A stretch of DNA of 64,000 nucleotides from Methylobacterium sp. J-077. GTDB lineage: Bacteria > Pseudomonadota > Alphaproteobacteria > Rhizobiales > Beijerinckiaceae. Where the stretch lies: assembly GCF_022829365.1 (NCBI RefSeq), contig NZ_JAKSYJ010000236.1, positions 1-64,000 of the forward strand, written 5' to 3'. Positions within the stretch are counted from its first letter, which is position 1, and each line of letters starts with the position of its first letter. The notes beneath the pieces were generated by a model. It was not told the origin of the DNA. It worked only from the letters and a program-made list of their open reading frames with translations, and searched no databases. The translations under genes and the position numbers were made by a program. Below, piece by piece: positions 61,541-64,000 of this stretch.

Positions 61541-63415
61541 TTGCCTGTTAAAAAAGCCCTGACGTCTCTGCTCGACGACCGCCTCGCGGGTCTCGTCCAC
61601 GAATCCGTGGCGGACGACGCGAGCGTGCGGTTCCGGCACGAGCGCTTCCTGGTGTTGCGGCTGGCCACCGGCGTGGTCATGATGGCGGCGCTGCCGCCCT
61701 ACCTGCTCTGGCGCGGAGTCCCGTCAGGCATCGAGGTTTTGGCGATCGCCAGCCTGCTGCTGCCGGTGCTGGCCGCCGTGCTGCTCGCCCGCACCGGATC
61801 CCTCTGGGTGGCACACGCGATCTCGTCGGCCGGCTTGACCGGGCTGGTGGTCTGCCTCGCGGGCCTCACCGGCGGAGCCGCCTCCCCGGCGGCGGTCTGG
61901 CTGGTGGCGATCCCCCTGGAGGCCCTGGTCTCCGGTTCGATGCGCGCCACGGCTGCCGCGTCCCTCCTGGCCGTGCTCGGCGTGCTGGGCGTCGTTTCCC
62001 TCGGTTCCTGGGCCGGCACCGTCCCGGTGATGGACATCTCGGCGAGCATCGCCCTTCCGGTCTTCGCGATCACGGCGATCGGCCACCTCGCCGCTCAGGC
62101 CCTGGAGCACATGCGCAACGAGGGCGCGTGGCGCGAGCGGCTGCGCGACAACGAGGCTCGCGACCGGCTGCTGCTGTCGGCGATCGACGATCTCGTAACC
62201 TGGCACGACCGCAATGGCCGGGTGCTGGAGGCTTCGATGTCGGCGAGCCGCCTAGTCGGCTGCGACGCGGCGCGGCTGCGCGGCCACGGCCTGCTGGAGC
62301 GGGTCCACGTCGCCGACCGGCCGGCCTTCCTCAAGGCGGTGAGCGACGTCGCCGCGACCGGGCGGCCCGCCACCCTGCCCCTGCGCCTCCATGTCGAGCC
62401 AGCCGCCGGCCGGCCCGACGGCGCCAGCCTGATCCATGCCGAGATGCGCGCCCACCGGATCGCGCACGGCCCCCACGACGCGGCCATGACCGTCGTGGCG
62501 GTGACCCGCGACATGACCGAGCATCACCGCCACGCGGAAGAGCTGGAGCACGCCCGCGCCGAGGCCGAGCGCGCCGACGCGATCAAGGGGCGGTTCCTGG
62601 CCAACGTCACCCACGAGCTGCGCACGCCGCTCAACGCGATCATCGGGTTCTCCGAGGTTCTGGCCGGCGAAGGCGCGATCACGCTCAGCCCCGATCAGGC
62701 CCGGGACTATGCCGGGATCATCGGCGCCTCCGGCCACCACCTGCTCGGCGTCGTCAACACGCTCCTCGACATGAGCCGGATCCAGAGCGGCAATTTCGAT
62801 TACGCACCGGAGACCTTCGACGCCGCCGCCCTGGTCCGCTCCTGCTGCGACCTGATGCGCCTCAAGGCCGAGGCCGCGGGTGTGACCCTGGCTGCCGCCG
62901 TGCCGGGCCCGATCGAGATCACCGCCGATCCGAGCGCGTGCCGTCAGGTGCTGATCAACCTGATCTCGAACGCGGTGAAGTTCACCCCGCGGGGCGGACG
63001 GGTCGACCTGTCCCTGCGCCCCGGCCCTTACGGGCTGGATATCGTCGTGGCCGATACCGGCGTCGGCGTCGGCGAGGGCGACCTGCCCAAGCTCGGCACG
63101 CCGTTCTTCCAGGCCGGCAGCGGCGGCTACAAGCGCCAGCACGAGGGGACCGGCCTCGGCCTCTCGGTGGTGCAGGGCCTGGTCGGCCTGCATGGCGGCA
63201 CCATGATGATCGAGAGCGCCCCCCAGGCAGGCACCGTCGTGACCGTGACGCTGCCCCTGGTCTGCCGGGATCCGGCGGCCGCCGCCGGCCCCGCCCCGAT
63301 CCGCACCGCCGTGCGGGGCGACAGCCCCCCGCGCCGGGCGGTGGTGCGCCTGCCGCTCGGCCTGTTCGACGCGGAACCCGCCACCACGGAGCCGACCCTG
63401 CGCCGGGCCGGCTGA
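61541..63415 (+). CDS. membrane sensor histidine kinase (DivJ/PleC-like architecture)
   Basis: This 624-residue kinase has five or six membrane helices (about residues 40-190), a PAS domain (about 205-320, LLLSAIDDLVTWHDRNGRVLEA), a HisKA domain with FLANVTHELRTPLNAIIGFSEV, and a HATPase domain (NLISNAVKFTP, DTGVGVGEGDLPKL, GTGLGLSVVQGL). Multi-span N-terminus, PAS and the THELRTPLNAIIGFSE box are the layout of cell-cycle kinases DivJ/PleC in Alphaproteobacteria, but orthology is not shown. TTG 61541 is the start. No regulator gene is adjacent. Confidence 0.85.
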   Translation: MPVKKALTSLLDDRLAGLVHESVADDASVRFRHERFLVLRLATGVVMMAALPPYLLWRGVPSGIEVLAIASLLLPVLAAVLLARTGSLWVAHAISSAGLTGLVVCLAGLTGGAASPAAVWLVAIPLEALVSGSMRATAAASLLAVLGVLGVVSLGSWAGTVPVMDISASIALPVFAITAIGHLAAQALEHMRNEGAWRERLRDNEARDRLLLSAIDDLVTWHDRNGRVLEASMSASRLVGCDAARLRGHGLLERVHVADRPAFLKAVSDVAATGRPATLPLRLHVEPAAGRPDGASLIHAEMRAHRIAHGPHDAAMTVVAVTRDMTEHHRHAEELEHARAEAERADAIKGRFLANVTHELRTPLNAIIGFSEVLAGEGAITLSPDQARDYAGIIGASGHHLLGVVNTLLDMSRIQSGNFDYAPETFDAAALVRSCCDLMRLKAEAAGVTLAAAVPGPIEITADPSACRQVLINLISNAVKFTPRGGRVDLSLRPGPYGLDIVVADTGVGVGEGDLPKLGTPFFQAGSGGYKRQHEGTGLGLSVVQGLVGLHGGTMMIESAPQAGTVVTVTLPLVCRDPAAAAGPAPIRTAVRGDSPPRRAVVRLPLGLFDAEPATTEPTLRRAG

Positions 63416-63442
63416 GCCATCGATCCGCGAGAAGGAGACACG

Positions 63443-64000
63443 ATGTCAGGCTACCGCGAGATCACCGTCCCGGGCGAGGCGCGCGCCCCCCGCCGCCCGG
63501 CGCCGCGCCGCGCCGCCGTCCCGAGCGATTGGCGCGGCGTCCTCGTGGGAGCGATGAAGGCCACCGGCGCCTCGTGCCGGAACAGCCCGGGCACGGTGCT
63601 GAGCAGCGTCGTGGCCGTGGGTGCGGCGGGCTTCATCTGCTTCAACGCGCTGGGCCATCAATCCGGCCGCCATCCGGCGCCGATCCTGCCCAAGGTCGCG
63701 GCCCAGAAGGCCCCCGCCCCCCGCGAGGCGATACCCGCCCCGAAGGAGGCGATGCGGGACGTCGCCAAGGAGCCGACGCAGCCCGATCGGGCCGCCCCCG
63801 CCAAGCAGGCCGCCCGGGACCCGATCGCCGATCTGATCCGCTCCGACGAGACCACCGCCTCGGTGACGCCCCGGGCCATTCCGGCCCGGACCCCCGCCAA
63901 GCCGGCGCCGAAAGAGGCTCCCAAGGCGTCCGCGAAAACGGGGAAGCCCGAGACGGACGCGGATCCGGTGCTCAAGGCGCAAAAGGCGCTGTCGAAGCTC
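63443..64000 (+). CDS. membrane-anchored protein with likely peptidoglycan-binding domain, 3' truncated
   Basis: A GAAGGAGA ribosome site precedes ATG 63443 and the frame stays open to the window end (186 codons). It begins with a basic cytoplasmic segment (RRPAPRRAAVPSDWR), followed by one membrane helix (about residues 52-72, VLSSVVAVGAAGFICFNAL). A long Pro/Ala/Lys-rich linker comes next (PKEAMRDVAKEPTQPDRAAP). The last visible residues DPVLKAQKALSKL match the start of a PG_binding_1 domain. It probably links membrane and cell wall. It lies 28 bases after the kinase gene. Confidence 0.7.
   Translation, partial: MSGYREITVPGEARAPRRPAPRRAAVPSDWRGVLVGAMKATGASCRNSPGTVLSSVVAVGAAGFICFNALGHQSGRHPAPILPKVAAQKAPAPREAIPAPKEAMRDVAKEPTQPDRAAPAKQAARDPIADLIRSDETTASVTPRAIPARTPAKPAPKEAPKASAKTGKPETDADPVLKAQKALSKL

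Overview
The window looks like an alphaproteobacterial chromosome of the Methylobacterium / Rhizobiales type. The supporting signs are very high GC, HWE-family (HisKA_2) sensor kinases, a MucR/Ros regulator, a DUF2336 protein, an oxygen-dependent hemF, and many TTG/GTG starts. The assignment rests on gene content and protein character; no search was possible.

Layout. 1-120: the 5' end of an IS630-type transposase. 310-8632: a nonsense-disrupted DsbA-like gene and three sensor kinases: a Cache-HAMP HWE kinase, a LOV-PAS-PAS hybrid kinase with a receiver, and a GAF/PAS HWE kinase interrupted by one in-frame amber codon. 8633-9924: decayed DNA with an IS1182-like transposase relic. 9925-24094: a catabolic island. 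A GntR regulator precedes a + strand set (ABC-type binding protein, esterase, Baeyer-Villiger monooxygenase, maleylacetate-reductase-like protein). It converges on a six-gene - strand operon (binding protein, 3-hydroxyisobutyrate-dehydrogenase-like protein, aldehyde dehydrogenase, SAF-type oxidoreductase, TRAP binding protein, enoyl-CoA hydratase) divergent from a LysR gene. Oxidation of a ketone to an ester, hydrolysis, and oxidation of the products is the likely theme.

24.1-35.15 kb is an accessory island of lower GC. It carries the most interesting genes: a short prokaryotic Argonaute operon whose partner protein joins an N-terminal SMEK/restriction-nuclease-like domain to an APAZ-like region, and an overlapping pair made of an NdpA-family nucleoid protein and a membrane protein with a proline-rich tail. 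A broken IS630 element and a tyrosine recombinase follow.

35.14-53.13 kb is a second element. It is bounded by a 14-bp repeat of the 3' end of a tRNA-Ser(CGA) gene, with a P4-type integrase beside the tRNA. The first integrase sits beside the left copy of the repeat, so the two elements look like tandem insertions at one tRNA. This element has an excisionase-like gene, a RepA-like ATPase, a GTCAC iteron/hairpin cluster, small and large terminase, a tape-measure protein and a tail-completion protein, but no recognisable portal or capsid. Its left half is cargo: palindrome arrays, an operon of small Tat-type exported proteins, a ribbon-helix-helix regulator, a Fic cassette and a complete flagellin gene.

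53.2-64 kb is ordinary core chromosome: RecD/Dda-like helicase, hemF, glutathione S-transferase, thioesterase, a MucR variant lacking zinc ligands, small conserved proteins, DUF2336, a DivJ-like kinase and the start of a peptidoglycan-binding-like protein.
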